Shown: positions 1 through 7,607, numbered from the stretch's first letter. The stretch is 15,878 bases of DNA from Bordetella parapertussis (GCA_945911685.1 CAMEAW010000056.1:1-15878); one strand, 5' to 3'. Translations and numbers: made by a program. The notes: generated from the letters alone by a model not told the origin.

Positions 1-690
1 CTTCAAGCGCACGTGAACGTTCGACTCAATGACTTTCTGACGATTGACGTTGCCAAACCAATGAGCGACAAGAGCCATCTTGAAATTGAAAAGAGCACGC
101 TTGAAGGTCGCCCCTACACAACGGGCGGTGGGCGCACCGTCAATGCCAATGTCATCGACATTTTAGTCACGTGGCTCATCAACCGAGATCGGGGCCAGTT
201 TTTACAAGGCGGTGCGTTACAGGCGACGCAACCTGGCAGCACCACGTTTCCGTATGTGCGACCCGGCAACAAGAACATGTTAAGCGTCACGCGTAGTGTC
301 GATCTCAAGGCCTCGGCCCAAGAGGTCTGGCAGACCATCGGTGGCTTTGGTAGTCTTTGGCATCCACTAGTGGCACAACTCACACTCACGGGCGAAGGCT
401 CGGGCCAACTGCGGCGCATCGAAACGATTGATGGCAAAATCATGATTGAGCGTTTAAGCGAACGCGATGAGGCTCAAAAACTTTACCGCTATGCAATGGT
501 CAGTGGAATCCCTGCCAATCCTTACAACGGCACACTCTCAGTGCAAACCACTGCTGCAGGCTCAAGCGTGACGTGGTCGGTGTCGTACCGACCTGAGGGC
601 CAGGGTGATCTCATCGTGCGCTTGATTATCGCGAGCCTGCTAAACACTGGGATGGCAGCACTTAAGAAGCGTTTTGGCGCAGCAACGTGA
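1..690 (+). CDS. DUF4331-like C-terminal region fused to SRPBCC domain (5' partial)
   Basis: The frame is open from base 1, so the gene begins upstream of the window; 229 residues are visible. Residues 1 to about 90 resemble the C-terminal end of DUF4331 proteins: GRPYTTGGGRTVNANVID, an L-rich stretch, then TFPYVRPGN. Residues about 94-229 look like an SRPBCC (START/polyketide cyclase-like) ligand-binding fold: a first strand with alternating hydrophobics (SVTRSVDLKAS), then AQEVWQTIGGFGSLWHP, a run of beta strands, and a C-terminal amphipathic helix. No stop separates the halves. An in-frame ATG at 277 could begin a stand-alone SRPBCC protein, but I see no good ribosome site before it, so a fusion is the simpler reading. 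The downstream TPR gene overlaps the stop by 4 bp (GTGA), implying translational coupling. Function is unknown; binding of a small hydrophobic ligand is inferred from the SRPBCC fold only. Confidence 0.7.
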   Translation, partial: LQAHVNVRLNDFLTIDVAKPMSDKSHLEIEKSTLEGRPYTTGGGRTVNANVIDILVTWLINRDRGQFLQGGALQATQPGSTTFPYVRPGNKNMLSVTRSVDLKASAQEVWQTIGGFGSLWHPLVAQLTLTGEGSGQLRRIETIDGKIMIERLSERDEAQKLYRYAMVSGIPANPYNGTLSVQTTAAGSSVTWSVSYRPEGQGDLIVRLIIASLLNTGMAALKKRFGAAT

Positions 691-1814
691 ACGTGCAGCA
701 CTCTGTGATTGCCTTGCCAGCCGCCACCGATGGCGCGTTGGCGCTGATTAACCACGAAAGTATCTTGGATCGCTGCTGGCAAACGATCGACCAAAACCCT
801 GAGCGTTTGGGGATCGCTGCGCAACTTGTTGACGAAGAGTATCGGCGTTCGCATTTTCTGGGCGATACGGACGCTCTTGATCGCTTGCTTGCGCTGTCTG
901 ACACTCTGCTGCGGCAAGGCGCAGCGTCTGCTGAGGCTTATTTATTAGCAGCGCAAATTGCATCACTGGTGCACCAGTTCGATCAAGCAAAACTCTATTT
1001 AATTCAAGCAAAAGATCTTGGCGCTCATGCTCAGAGCCTGATGCGTCAACAACTGTCAATCGATCACGCGACCGGTTACAACTGGCAGAGCGTGCTAGCA
1101 ACAAGACTGAGCTTAAGCGAGCAAACCCCAAGCCTTCAAAATCTTGTCGCGCTGGGCGCCTTGTACGCTGAAATGGGCCTTTACCAAGAAGCAGAACATG
1201 CGTACCTCAACGCGATTACACAAGACCGTGAACATTCGCCATTCAGTCTGGCTTGGGCGTGTTTTCAGCTGGGCGTGTTATTTGGCGAGACACTGACGCA
1301 AGCTGATCCTAGCGCGGCGCAGTATTGGTATGAGAAAGCAATGGCCTATCTGCCGGCCTACACGCATGCGCGCGTGCATTTGGCCGAGTTGCATCTTGAC
1401 GCTGGGCGCTTCGACTCTGCACTCAAGCTATTGCAGCCGATCAAAGACAGTGCAGATCCAGAAGTGTCTTGGCGACTGGCACAGCTTTACGACCAAACCG
1501 GCCAGGCACACGAGGCGAGTCATTATCTTGCACGCACGCAGCATATTTTTGAGCAGTTATTGACTCACCACGAACTCGCCTTTGCCGACCACGCTGTCGA
1601 TTTTTACCTTGAAGAGGGTGCGGATCCAGACAAAGCGCTGCGACTCGCCCTGCTGAATCTAGATAATCGTGCCACGCTCAGAGCCTTCGAACTCAGCTAT
1701 GAAGCGGCACAGGCGGCTCGCCAAACTCCGCTGGCTCAAACCTTGGCTGACCGTGCCGCCGCGCAGTGGGGGCATCTACCCGCGTTCGGGCCCTCGGCTC
1801 TAAACTCGAATTAA
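687..1814 (+). CDS. TPR-repeat protein
   Basis: A 375-residue protein with no signal peptide or membrane segment, so probably cytoplasmic. It is helical throughout. TPR-like helix pairs are clearest at residues 153-185 (LVALGALYAEMGLYQEAEHA), 188-224 (ending with an AAQYWYEKAMAYLP helix), 226-252 (HARVHLAELHLDAGRFDSAL) and 257-285. A degenerate pair lies near 84-112, and a last one is suggested around 313-345 (DPDKALRLALLNLDNRA). TPRs bind partner proteins, so a scaffold role for the neighbouring proteins is plausible but not shown. The GTG start at 687 overlaps the upstream TGA as GTGA; a second GTG at 693 is possible. It sits between the DUF4331-SRPBCC gene and the small Tat-leader gene, only 13 bases before the latter, so the three are likely co-transcribed. 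Confidence 0.82.
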   Translation: MNVQHSVIALPAATDGALALINHESILDRCWQTIDQNPERLGIAAQLVDEEYRRSHFLGDTDALDRLLALSDTLLRQGAASAEAYLLAAQIASLVHQFDQAKLYLIQAKDLGAHAQSLMRQQLSIDHATGYNWQSVLATRLSLSEQTPSLQNLVALGALYAEMGLYQEAEHAYLNAITQDREHSPFSLAWACFQLGVLFGETLTQADPSAAQYWYEKAMAYLPAYTHARVHLAELHLDAGRFDSALKLLQPIKDSADPEVSWRLAQLYDQTGQAHEASHYLARTQHIFEQLLTHHELAFADHAVDFYLEEGADPDKALRLALLNLDNRATLRAFELSYEAAQAARQTPLAQTLADRAAAQWGHLPAFGPSALNSN

Positions 1815-1827
1815 CCAAGGACTGACG

Positions 1828-2091
1828 ATGAACCGACGAAGTTTTTTAGTAGGCAGTACCGTTAGTGCATTCTCTTGCGCACTACCGGTGGGTTTGGGCT
1901 TGGTTACAGGGCAGGCGTCAAGCGCAGTGGTGGCGCAGGGCCTTGGCGAACCCTTGTCGGCGCTGTCGGCTTCAAATGAAGCCTTATTCAGACTACACAA
2001 CTGGGAGACCGACTTTGAGCGCGATGCGTCAGACGAGACTACCGTGACACTCCTTAGCTTGTCAACAAACTGGAAAGCCACTTGGCTGTGA
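1828..2091 (+). CDS. Small twin-arginine-leader protein of unknown function
   Basis: An 87-residue product starting at ATG 1828, with AAGGA six bases upstream (about 1817-1821), 13 bases after the TPR stop. The N-terminus, NRRSFLVGS followed by a hydrophobic run to about residue 27 (TVSAFSCALPVGLGLVTG) and then ASSA, fits a twin-arginine (Tat) signal peptide. The mature part would be about 55 residues: an acidic middle (HNWETDFERDASDETT) and a beta-like end (TVTLLSLSTNWKATWL). I do not recognise the family. Its good ribosome site and coupling to the TPR gene argue that it is real. It could be complete, since the final strand ends cleanly, or be the front of a longer protein cut short, because decayed gene ends begin just downstream at 2117. 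Tat export would suggest cofactor binding or folding before export, which is inference. Confidence 0.6.
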   Translation: MNRRSFLVGSTVSAFSCALPVGLGLVTGQASSAVVAQGLGEPLSALSASNEALFRLHNWETDFERDASDETTVTLLSLSTNWKATWL

Positions 2092-2116
2092 CAAGCCTCG
2101 TAACTCATGCCAAGAT

Positions 2117-2161
2117 TCACGAGCCTGGGGCTCGACGCTCAACAAACTCAAGCATCACCTG
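2117..2161 (-). pseudogene. Fossil 3' end of an alpha/beta hydrolase gene
   Basis: Read on the minus strand, these bases encode QVMLEFVERRAPGS and a stop. The intact alpha/beta hydrolase at 9261-10073 ends QVMLECLERRAARA and a stop (9261-9305). The first 33 bases of the two stretches differ at only three positions, and the next bases also align if four bases (CCAG) are treated as an insertion. No further hydrolase sequence is visible upstream of this frame, so it is a remnant, not a gene. Confidence 0.55.
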
Positions 2162-2355
2162 CTTTGCCAGTAATCTGCAAATTGCGCACTGTTCTTAGCG
2201 GCTTCATCAGCGGGCGGCTCTGTAATGACCATACCTTCTGCGGCAAATTGTTTACCCAAAACGCCTTCCATGTCGCGCAACGCCTGAGTCATTTCTGGCA
2301 TCGCAGCACTCACGATTTTTCTGACTTTTTCTTGTGTTGCAGCAGTGTGAGTCGG
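2155..2355 (-). pseudogene. Possible remnant of a solute-binding protein C-terminus
   Basis: Between the stop of the gene at 2356 and a TGA at 2155-2157 the minus strand is open in one frame (66 codons) and reads like real protein. It includes EKVRKIVSAAMPEMTQALRD, then GKQFAAEGMVITEPPADEA, then AQFADYWQSR. A basic amphipathic helix, a GMxITEP-like strand and a terminal YW resemble the C-terminal tail of TRAP DctP-type binding proteins, though the match is from memory and weak. A GTG at about 2303 or nearby ATG codons could start a short peptide, but there is no convincing ribosome site. Its stop lies inside the hydrolase fossil at 2117-2161, so two unrelated gene ends appear spliced together here. 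Confidence 0.35.
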
Positions 2356-2898
2356 TCAGGGCTTGCTTGGAGCGCCCTCGAGCCGAAAGATGTATGGACC
2401 CGTTTCACTGTTCGCACGCAAGCCATACGCGTTTTTATAAAATTCTGTCAGTGCGCCTGATCCTTTGTGTTTACGGCTGTAGGCGATTGACCCGGCAGCA
2501 CCCGTCGCCGTAATTTCAAGCCAATAACGAGTGTTGGCCGACAAAGCCTTTGTGCCCTTGATTTGAATAACAAGCCATTGCTGTCCCACCGGTAACAAGC
2601 CAACATCGGCCGACGCTACGGTCTCGAGTTTGTGTCCGGGTTGACTTTGTTGATCTTCGTGTATTGAAATGTCAACTGTACCCGCCGCCATTTTTTCTCT
2701 TCGCCAAAGTAGTTTGAGCTCGGTTAACTGAATCGGCTGTGCGCCTGTCGAGAAAGACGCGTGAATGGAAGGGCTGCTAGATACAACATCGAAAGCAAAA
2801 ATCGGGTTAACGGTGCTGTCAAATAACACCTCTGCTTTGAGCGCTGTCGACACAAAGAAAAAAAACGCAGTCCTAAGCACCGCACGTCTGAAGTTCAT
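2356..2898 (-). CDS. Exported protein resembling choice-of-anchor R domain
   Basis: A 180-residue protein from ATG 2898, with AGAGG about seven bases upstream. Residues 1-22 form a Sec signal peptide: MNFRR, then a hydrophobic stretch AFFFFVSTAL, with likely cleavage after LKA. The mature part is predicted all-beta. It has strands such as VDISIHEDQQSQPGHKLETV, a WLVIQIKGTKALSANTRYWL segment and a closing PYIFRLEG. This order (a low-amplitude difference phrase, 'xLSANTRYWLEI', then 'PYIFRLEG') recalls the choice-of-anchor R domains of exported bacterial proteins. Members usually carry a C-terminal sorting anchor such as PEP-CTERM; none is present, so it would be released to the periplasm or medium. 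It is transcribed away from the Bug-type gene at 3138. Exact function is unknown; the domain assignment is moderate. Confidence 0.6.
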   Translation of the reverse strand: MNFRRAVLRTAFFFFVSTALKAEVLFDSTVNPIFAFDVVSSSPSIHASFSTGAQPIQLTELKLLWRREKMAAGTVDISIHEDQQSQPGHKLETVASADVGLLPVGQQWLVIQIKGTKALSANTRYWLEITATGAAGSIAYSRKHKGSGALTEFYKNAYGLRANSETGPYIFRLEGAPSKP

Positions 2899-3137
2899 TT
2901 TGACCTCTCAAAAATAGCTAGCACACTAATTTTTTGTACTGAAGTGCTGAAGTTACCAAAAAAAATGACTTGAACACAGCTGCTCAGCACTAGACCTTGC
3001 TGCCCAGCGAGCGAAATTAATCGCCACCTCAAAGAACGCTTCTGATACAGTATGCGCAAGTACCACAATCAATTTTCAGACGACACAAGCCGCCTATCGA
3101 GCGCCGCACTGCACAAATAATAAATGAGAGGTCAGCC
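2899..3137. other. Divergent intergenic region
   Basis: This 239-bp gap separates two genes transcribed away from each other, so it must hold promoters for both. The first 60 bases are AT-rich. TGATACAGT at about 3043-3051 looks like an extended -10 element for the rightward gene, but no convincing -35 accompanies it. Ribosome sites (AGAGGTC) precede both starts and share the same bases, in opposite orientation. Confidence 0.3.
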
Positions 3138-4151
3138 ATGATGAGCCGCCCCAGAATCCTTTGCAATGTTTTTATCTTCATACTCGCGTCATGTCTTGCG
3201 GCGATAGCAGGTGCACAACAACAGGCGTCTTCTCGGCCTGTTGTTGAGGCAACGTCTGCTCAAGCGCGCTATCCCAGTAAGCCTATTCGATTCGTTGTTG
3301 GTTTTGCCGCGGGTGGCTCAACCGATATGATCTCTAGGATCCTAGGCAAGCGTATGTCAGACATACTCGGGCAGCCAATCACAACAGAAAATAAACCAGG
3401 GGCTGATTCTTTAATTGCCTGCGAGTTGGTTGCCCGCGCCGAGCCAGACGGCCATACCATTTTGATTACCTCGGGTAGTCACACCATCAATCCAGCCGTC
3501 TATCCAGACATAAAAATAGACCCACTTAAAGACTTTTCGCCAATCAGTTTGATTGTGGATGGTCCACAATTTCTGATTGTGAATCCCGCGGTACCTATCC
3601 ATAACGTTGAGGAGTTAATTGCGTTTGCAAAGAAAAACCCAGGAAGCTTGAATTACGCGACGTCTGCAAGTACGACCTTTCTGCAAATGGCGTTATTTAG
3701 GGCGATGGCGGGTATCGAGATGACGTCGATTCCGTATAAGGGTGCAGCGCCCGCCGTCATGTCGATACTCGCAAACGAAACTCAGGTGGCGATTACTGGC
3801 ATCATCAATTCAATCAGCCAAGTCAAAGCCAACAAAGTACGAGTGCTAGCGGTGACCAGTGAAAAACGCTTTCCGATGTTTCCTGACATACCGACTGTGT
3901 CAGAAAAAAGTGTTCCGGGGTATGTCGCCAGCGTCTGGTACGGGATGTTTGCCCCAGCAAACGTGCCGCCTAAAATTATTGCGACACTTTCAAGTACGTT
4001 ACACCGTGTTCTTCGCGAGCCTGACATTCAGACGCAACTCTTAGAGCTTGGCGTCGACATCGTGACCAATTCACCTGAAGAGTTTGCCGTCTTTCTGCAA
4101 AAAGACCTAGAAAAGTGGGCGAAGGTTGCCAAAGAAAGTGGTACGAAATGA
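3138..4151 (+). CDS. Tripartite tricarboxylate transporter substrate-binding protein (Bug family)
   Basis: A 337-residue periplasmic binding protein of the Bug/TctC family. A signal peptide covers residues 1 to about 26 (hydrophobic FIFILASCLAAIAGA, cleavage before QQQ). Mature landmarks are typical: YPSKPIRFVVGFAAGGSTDM at residues 45-64, the GQPITTENKPGAD loop, a VARAEPDGHTILI strand, an IPYKGAAPAVMSILANE segment (ligand loop in the second lobe) and a closing EKWAKVAKESGTK. Bug proteins bind small carboxylates or related solutes; the ligand cannot be told from sequence. Two adjacent ATGs (3138, 3141) share the site GAGAGG at 3126-3131; the first is taken. No TctA or TctB membrane gene is nearby, so this is an orphan receptor. 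Its closest neighbour is the ABC operon 245 bp downstream, which it may or may not serve. The spacer after the signal peptide is slightly long for the family. Confidence 0.9.
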   Translation: MMSRPRILCNVFIFILASCLAAIAGAQQQASSRPVVEATSAQARYPSKPIRFVVGFAAGGSTDMISRILGKRMSDILGQPITTENKPGADSLIACELVARAEPDGHTILITSGSHTINPAVYPDIKIDPLKDFSPISLIVDGPQFLIVNPAVPIHNVEELIAFAKKNPGSLNYATSASTTFLQMALFRAMAGIEMTSIPYKGAAPAVMSILANETQVAITGIINSISQVKANKVRVLAVTSEKRFPMFPDIPTVSEKSVPGYVASVWYGMFAPANVPPKIIATLSSTLHRVLREPDIQTQLLELGVDIVTNSPEEFAVFLQKDLEKWAKVAKESGTK

Positions 4152-4396
4152 ACTGCACTGAACCCTTATAAATTTTTGATAACAGACCGGCTGAGGCAAC
4201 AAGACGTTAATTTACGACCATCGAATGAACGGCTCAACGCCCTAGTCTTTACTGTTACTTTGCAAGCTTTGCAGGCTCAAAGATTCTATGTTGAATCACC
4301 AGAATGAGGTAAATGGCAACAAACAGTCATAAATATAAAATATTGCCGCACCAAAAACACTAACGAGCTAAAAACTAGCCAACCCGAGGAGATGAC
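4152..4396. other. Intergenic leader of the ABC operon
   Basis: A 245-bp gap without a credible coding region. The part closest to the ABC operon is AT-rich, with TATAAA at 4334-4339 as a possible -10, but the region 16-18 bases upstream has only a poor -35 match. A short direct repeat CTTTGCA occurs around 4258-4275. No terminator-like hairpin with a T-run was found after the preceding gene. Confidence 0.3.
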
Positions 4397-5665
4397 ATGG
4401 ATCGTAGAAATGTTTTAAAAGCTTTGAGCACCCTTGCAGGCGGCGCCGTTGTTGGCACCAGCCCCCTACTCACGTCGCGCGCCTGGGCTCAGTCAAGCAA
4501 GCCTATTAAACTTGGCTTCATCTCATCACTCACCGGTGCACAAGCCAGCCTAGGTGCACCCATGTTGCTTGGCGCGCAGATCGCCGTCGATCAGGTCAAT
4601 CAAGCGGGTGGTGTCTTGGGTCGTAAGCTTGAGTTAGAAATTCGCGACGACAAGGCCAAGCCGTCTGACGCGGCCGTTGCAGCACGCGAACTGGCAGGTG
4701 CCGGTGTGAATCTGCAATTCGGGGTCGTGTCGAGTACGGTTGCCTTGGCGATCTCTGCCATGCTTGCTCAAGAAAAAGCCGTCTTGATTACCTGCGCTGC
4801 GCACTCTGAGAAATTGACTAAAGAAGATTACGTCCGTAATTATTTTCGCGTCACAGACAATCCATACATGCGCGAGCGGGCGTTCGCCAAGATGGCCGCT
4901 GAGCGTTATCCGACGGTAGATTCTTGGTCAGGCCTCATTCCAGATCACGAATACGGCCGCACAACTTGGGGTTGTTTTGAGGATGGGCTCGCTGAGTTTT
5001 ATCCCGCAATCGTCAAGAAACAAGCAAAAGTGACTCAGCCCGTTAAGACTCAGTACGGAGCCGCCGACTACCGCACGGCGATTACCGCGGCAATGGGCAT
5101 CCCCGCGACTGGATTCTTTGTTTCAGTCTACGGTGGCGATGCTGTCACCCTTTACAAACAAGCCGAGCCTTTTGGTTTTTTTAAAAAAGCCAAACTTGTG
5201 ATTGACTCAGCGAACGAATTTATTGTGGCGCGAGCAATGAAACAGAGTTTTCCAGAAATGTGGGTTGGCACCCATTGGTACTCTGGCGCCTTTGAAGACG
5301 TCCCCACGAGTAAAGCGCTTTATGCCGAGGCTGCTGCGCGCAGTAAAGAGACCATGATCGATGGGTTTGTTTCAGAAAGTCATGCAGCAGTCATGGCCTA
5401 CGCGAAAGCGATTCAGGCTGCGGGCAGCACTGACACAGACGCGGTGATCGCAGCGCTCGAAAACGTCACGTTCGATAGCGCAACTGGCCCCAGAAAATTT
5501 CGCAAAGAGGATCATCAAGCGATCAAACCTGTGATTATGTACAAAGTACGCGGTTCGGCGACGGCCTCGGTTGGCTACGAAGTCTTAGACTTTATTAAGA
5601 TTAACGGCGCCGACGTGATTGATCCACCTACACCAGGTAAGGCATTGCAGTTGCGCAAAGTCTGA
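4397..5665 (+). CDS. Branched-chain amino acid-type ABC transporter substrate-binding protein
   Basis: A 422-residue periplasmic binding protein of the LivK/HAAT family and the first gene of a five-gene ABC operon. The ribosome site GAGGAG lies just before ATG 4397. The leader MDRRNVLKALSTLAGG followed by a hydrophobic stretch and AWA-QS (cleavage about residue 31) carries a twin-arginine-like DRRNVLK motif, so Tat export is likely. The mature protein starts KPIKLGFISSLTG and GAPMLLGAQIAVDQVNQAGG, the standard first lobe, with RELAGAGVNLQFGVVSS in the ligand area and YGRTTWGCFEDGL at the hinge. The C-terminal third has PRKFRKEDHQAIKPVIMYKV. Ligands of this family include branched amino acids, amides, urea and aromatic or aliphatic acids. 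The aromatic-rich pocket region could favour an aromatic or hydrophobic ligand, but this is a guess. Confidence 0.93.
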   Translation: MDRRNVLKALSTLAGGAVVGTSPLLTSRAWAQSSKPIKLGFISSLTGAQASLGAPMLLGAQIAVDQVNQAGGVLGRKLELEIRDDKAKPSDAAVAARELAGAGVNLQFGVVSSTVALAISAMLAQEKAVLITCAAHSEKLTKEDYVRNYFRVTDNPYMRERAFAKMAAERYPTVDSWSGLIPDHEYGRTTWGCFEDGLAEFYPAIVKKQAKVTQPVKTQYGAADYRTAITAAMGIPATGFFVSVYGGDAVTLYKQAEPFGFFKKAKLVIDSANEFIVARAMKQSFPEMWVGTHWYSGAFEDVPTSKALYAEAAARSKETMIDGFVSESHAAVMAYAKAIQAAGSTDTDAVIAALENVTFDSATGPRKFRKEDHQAIKPVIMYKVRGSATASVGYEVLDFIKINGADVIDPPTPGKALQLRKV

Positions 5666-5678
5666 CTGTAGGATTGGC

Positions 5679-6554
5679 ATGGACCAATATGGATTGATGA
5701 TCCTCAATGGGTTGACCTGGGGCATGACGGTCTTTCTGACTGCCGCAGGTCTAAGCCTTGTGTTCGGGATTCTGCATATTCTGAACTTCGCCCATGGCGG
5801 CTTTGTGATGCTGGGGGCCTATGTCGCCTACAGCATTCTTGCTCTCTTTGCGGTGAATTCTCTTTGGCTGTTTCTCGGCGTCACCGTGGCGTGTGCTGTC
5901 GTGTTGTCGTTATTAGGTGTTTTGGTCGATAAGTTCGTGTTCGCCAGACTGCGCTCAGTGAGTGAGTCATATTCGTTGATTGCAACCTACGCCCTACTTT
6001 TGCTCTGCCAAGGGTTGGTGAAAGTGATTTGGGGCATCAATTTTCTCAGCGTGCCACCGCCCCCTGAGTTAGCAGGCGCCCTTGAGTTGGGCACCACCTT
6101 TGTGCCGAGCTACGTACTCTTTGTCATTTCGGTAGGAGTCCTGACCTTCTTTGGACTCGACTACCTCGTGCACCGGACTGAAATTGGAAAAACAGTGCAA
6201 TCTGTGGCACTTGATCCCTGGATGGCCTCGATTCTGGGCATCAACGTACAACTGGTGTTGATTGGAACTGTCGCGTTAGGTGTCGCCCTTGCCGGCGCAG
6301 CGGGTGCCATTCTTTCGGTCAATCAAAGTTTGTCGCCCGATATGGGAAGCACGCTCATCATTCAGGCTTTTGGGGTGATTATTGTGGGCGGTATGGGCAA
6401 TATAAGAGGCGCGTTTTTAGCGTCGATCTTGCTTGGTGTCATTACAGCCTTTGGTGATCGAATTTTTGCAGAAATCCCAGGTCTATTTTTCTATATCGCC
6501 TTGATCGCGATCCTCTTGCTGCGCCCGCAGGGGCTTTTAAAGGGTTTGCGCTAA
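5679..6554 (+). CDS. livH: ABC transporter permease, LivH type
   Basis: Integral membrane permease, 291 residues from ATG 5679. I prefer this start over the longer open frame from 5619: AGGA sits five bases upstream (5670-5673), it begins after the binding-protein stop at 5665, and the protein then starts MDQYGLMILNGLTWGMTVFL as LivH proteins do. Family hallmarks are LSLVFGILHILNFAHGGFVM (residues about 25-44), the conserved GLDYLVHRTEIGKTVQSVAL cytoplasmic loop, and GAILSVNQSLSPDMGSTLII near the translocation path. The closing segment FYIALIAILLLRPQGLLKG is also standard. About eight membrane segments are visible. It pairs with the LivM-type permease, whose ATG overlaps this stop by one base (TAATG). 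Confidence 0.92.
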   Translation: MDQYGLMILNGLTWGMTVFLTAAGLSLVFGILHILNFAHGGFVMLGAYVAYSILALFAVNSLWLFLGVTVACAVVLSLLGVLVDKFVFARLRSVSESYSLIATYALLLLCQGLVKVIWGINFLSVPPPPELAGALELGTTFVPSYVLFVISVGVLTFFGLDYLVHRTEIGKTVQSVALDPWMASILGINVQLVLIGTVALGVALAGAAGAILSVNQSLSPDMGSTLIIQAFGVIIVGGMGNIRGAFLASILLGVITAFGDRIFAEIPGLFFYIALIAILLLRPQGLLKGLR

Positions 6555-7582
6555 TGCTCACGTCGACTGGCTACACCAGCACGGTTAAGCGAGACCTTGC
6601 TATCGCCGCTTTCGCCTTAGCTGTTTTTTGCAGTGTTCCTGCCTGGGCCGACAAGGGGCTGATTTTTTTAGCCGCAGTCGTCATGATCAAAATTGCCTTT
6701 TCACTGAGCTTCAATTTAATTTTTGGCTTGACCGGTTTAGTGAGCTTTGGACACGCCGCTTTTTTCGCAGCGGGTGCCTACACCACCGGCATCCTACTGG
6801 CCCGCTTTCAAGAGGTACCTTTTTTGTTGTCGTGGCTTGCCGCTGGGTGCATGGGTGCGTTCGTTGCCCTCGTGGTCGCGGTCGTCGCGCTTAGACGCGC
6901 GAGCGGTATTTATTTCGCAATTCTGACCCTGGCCTTGGCAGAACTTGTCCATATCCTGATTTCTAAGTCGACTTTTCTTGGACGAGAAGACGGGTTAACC
7001 GGTATCAAACGTCCCAAGCTTGATATCGGGATTCTGAACATTGATCTCGCTGCGGGCAATAACTTATATTTTGTTACCTTGTTGCTCACAAGCCTGATTG
7101 GGGTTGTTGTTTACTTCATTTGGCATAACCGCATCGGTCGCTTGTTGGCAGGGATACGACAAGACTCAGAGCGCGTGCGCTTTCTCGGAATCAATGTGCC
7201 GGCGTTGAGGTTAATGATTTTTGTTGTAAGCGGCGGCTTAGCTGGCCTGGCGGGTGGCTTATATGCACCGATGGCGCAATTGCTCACACCAGAAATCTCT
7301 CACTGGAGCTACTCAGCGCTACCGATTCTTTTTTGCCTGGTGGGTGGAGTCTCTTCTTTTTGGGGGCCGATGTTGGGAGCGATTGTTTTTATTGGACTTG
7401 AGCATCTCACGCGACACATTACCGGTTTATCCGACCTCATCATTGGTTTGGTGTTACTAGTCGTCGTGTTAGGTTTTCCTGGTGGAATCATTGGTGGGGT
7501 CGAACGCTTTATCCGCTCTAGAAAGACCGCTACCTCTGCAAACACGGCACACGAAACTGTCGAAGGCTCGCACCAACCATGA
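6554..7582 (+). CDS. livM: ABC transporter permease, LivM type
   Basis: A 342-residue membrane permease that overlaps the LivH stop by one base (TAATG), so translation is likely coupled. Recognisable LivM features are SFNLIFGLTGLVSFGHAAFF and GAYTTGILL (residues about 51-81), the RASGIYFAILTLALAELVHI helix, and the cytoplasmic EAA-type loop NRIGRLLAGIRQDSERVRFL leading to GINVPALRL. A late VSGGLAGLAGGLYAPMAQLLTPE segment is also typical. The C-terminus ends in a short charged tail (RFIRSRKTATSANTAHETVE) on the cytoplasmic side. With LivH it forms the membrane pore; the ATPase genes follow after 25 bases. Start choice is supported by the overlap, though no strong separate ribosome site is seen. 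Confidence 0.92.
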   Translation: MLTSTGYTSTVKRDLAIAAFALAVFCSVPAWADKGLIFLAAVVMIKIAFSLSFNLIFGLTGLVSFGHAAFFAAGAYTTGILLARFQEVPFLLSWLAAGCMGAFVALVVAVVALRRASGIYFAILTLALAELVHILISKSTFLGREDGLTGIKRPKLDIGILNIDLAAGNNLYFVTLLLTSLIGVVVYFIWHNRIGRLLAGIRQDSERVRFLGINVPALRLMIFVVSGGLAGLAGGLYAPMAQLLTPEISHWSYSALPILFCLVGGVSSFWGPMLGAIVFIGLEHLTRHITGLSDLIIGLVLLVVVLGFPGGIIGGVERFIRSRKTATSANTAHETVEGSHQP

Positions 7583-7607
7583 TCACTAAGCTTCTTAAGC
7601 AGTCGCC

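Noticed and set aside
522..917. Minus-strand open frame of 131 codons across the SRPBCC and TPR junction
   Set aside because: It is antisense to two coupled genes, has no convincing start, and its composition reflects the opposite strand.
2107..2460. Plus-strand open frame of 117 codons over the remnant region
   Set aside because: It lacks a good ribosome site, reads as low-quality protein, and overlaps the minus-strand remnants and the end of the gene at 2356, whose minus-strand readings look like real protein.
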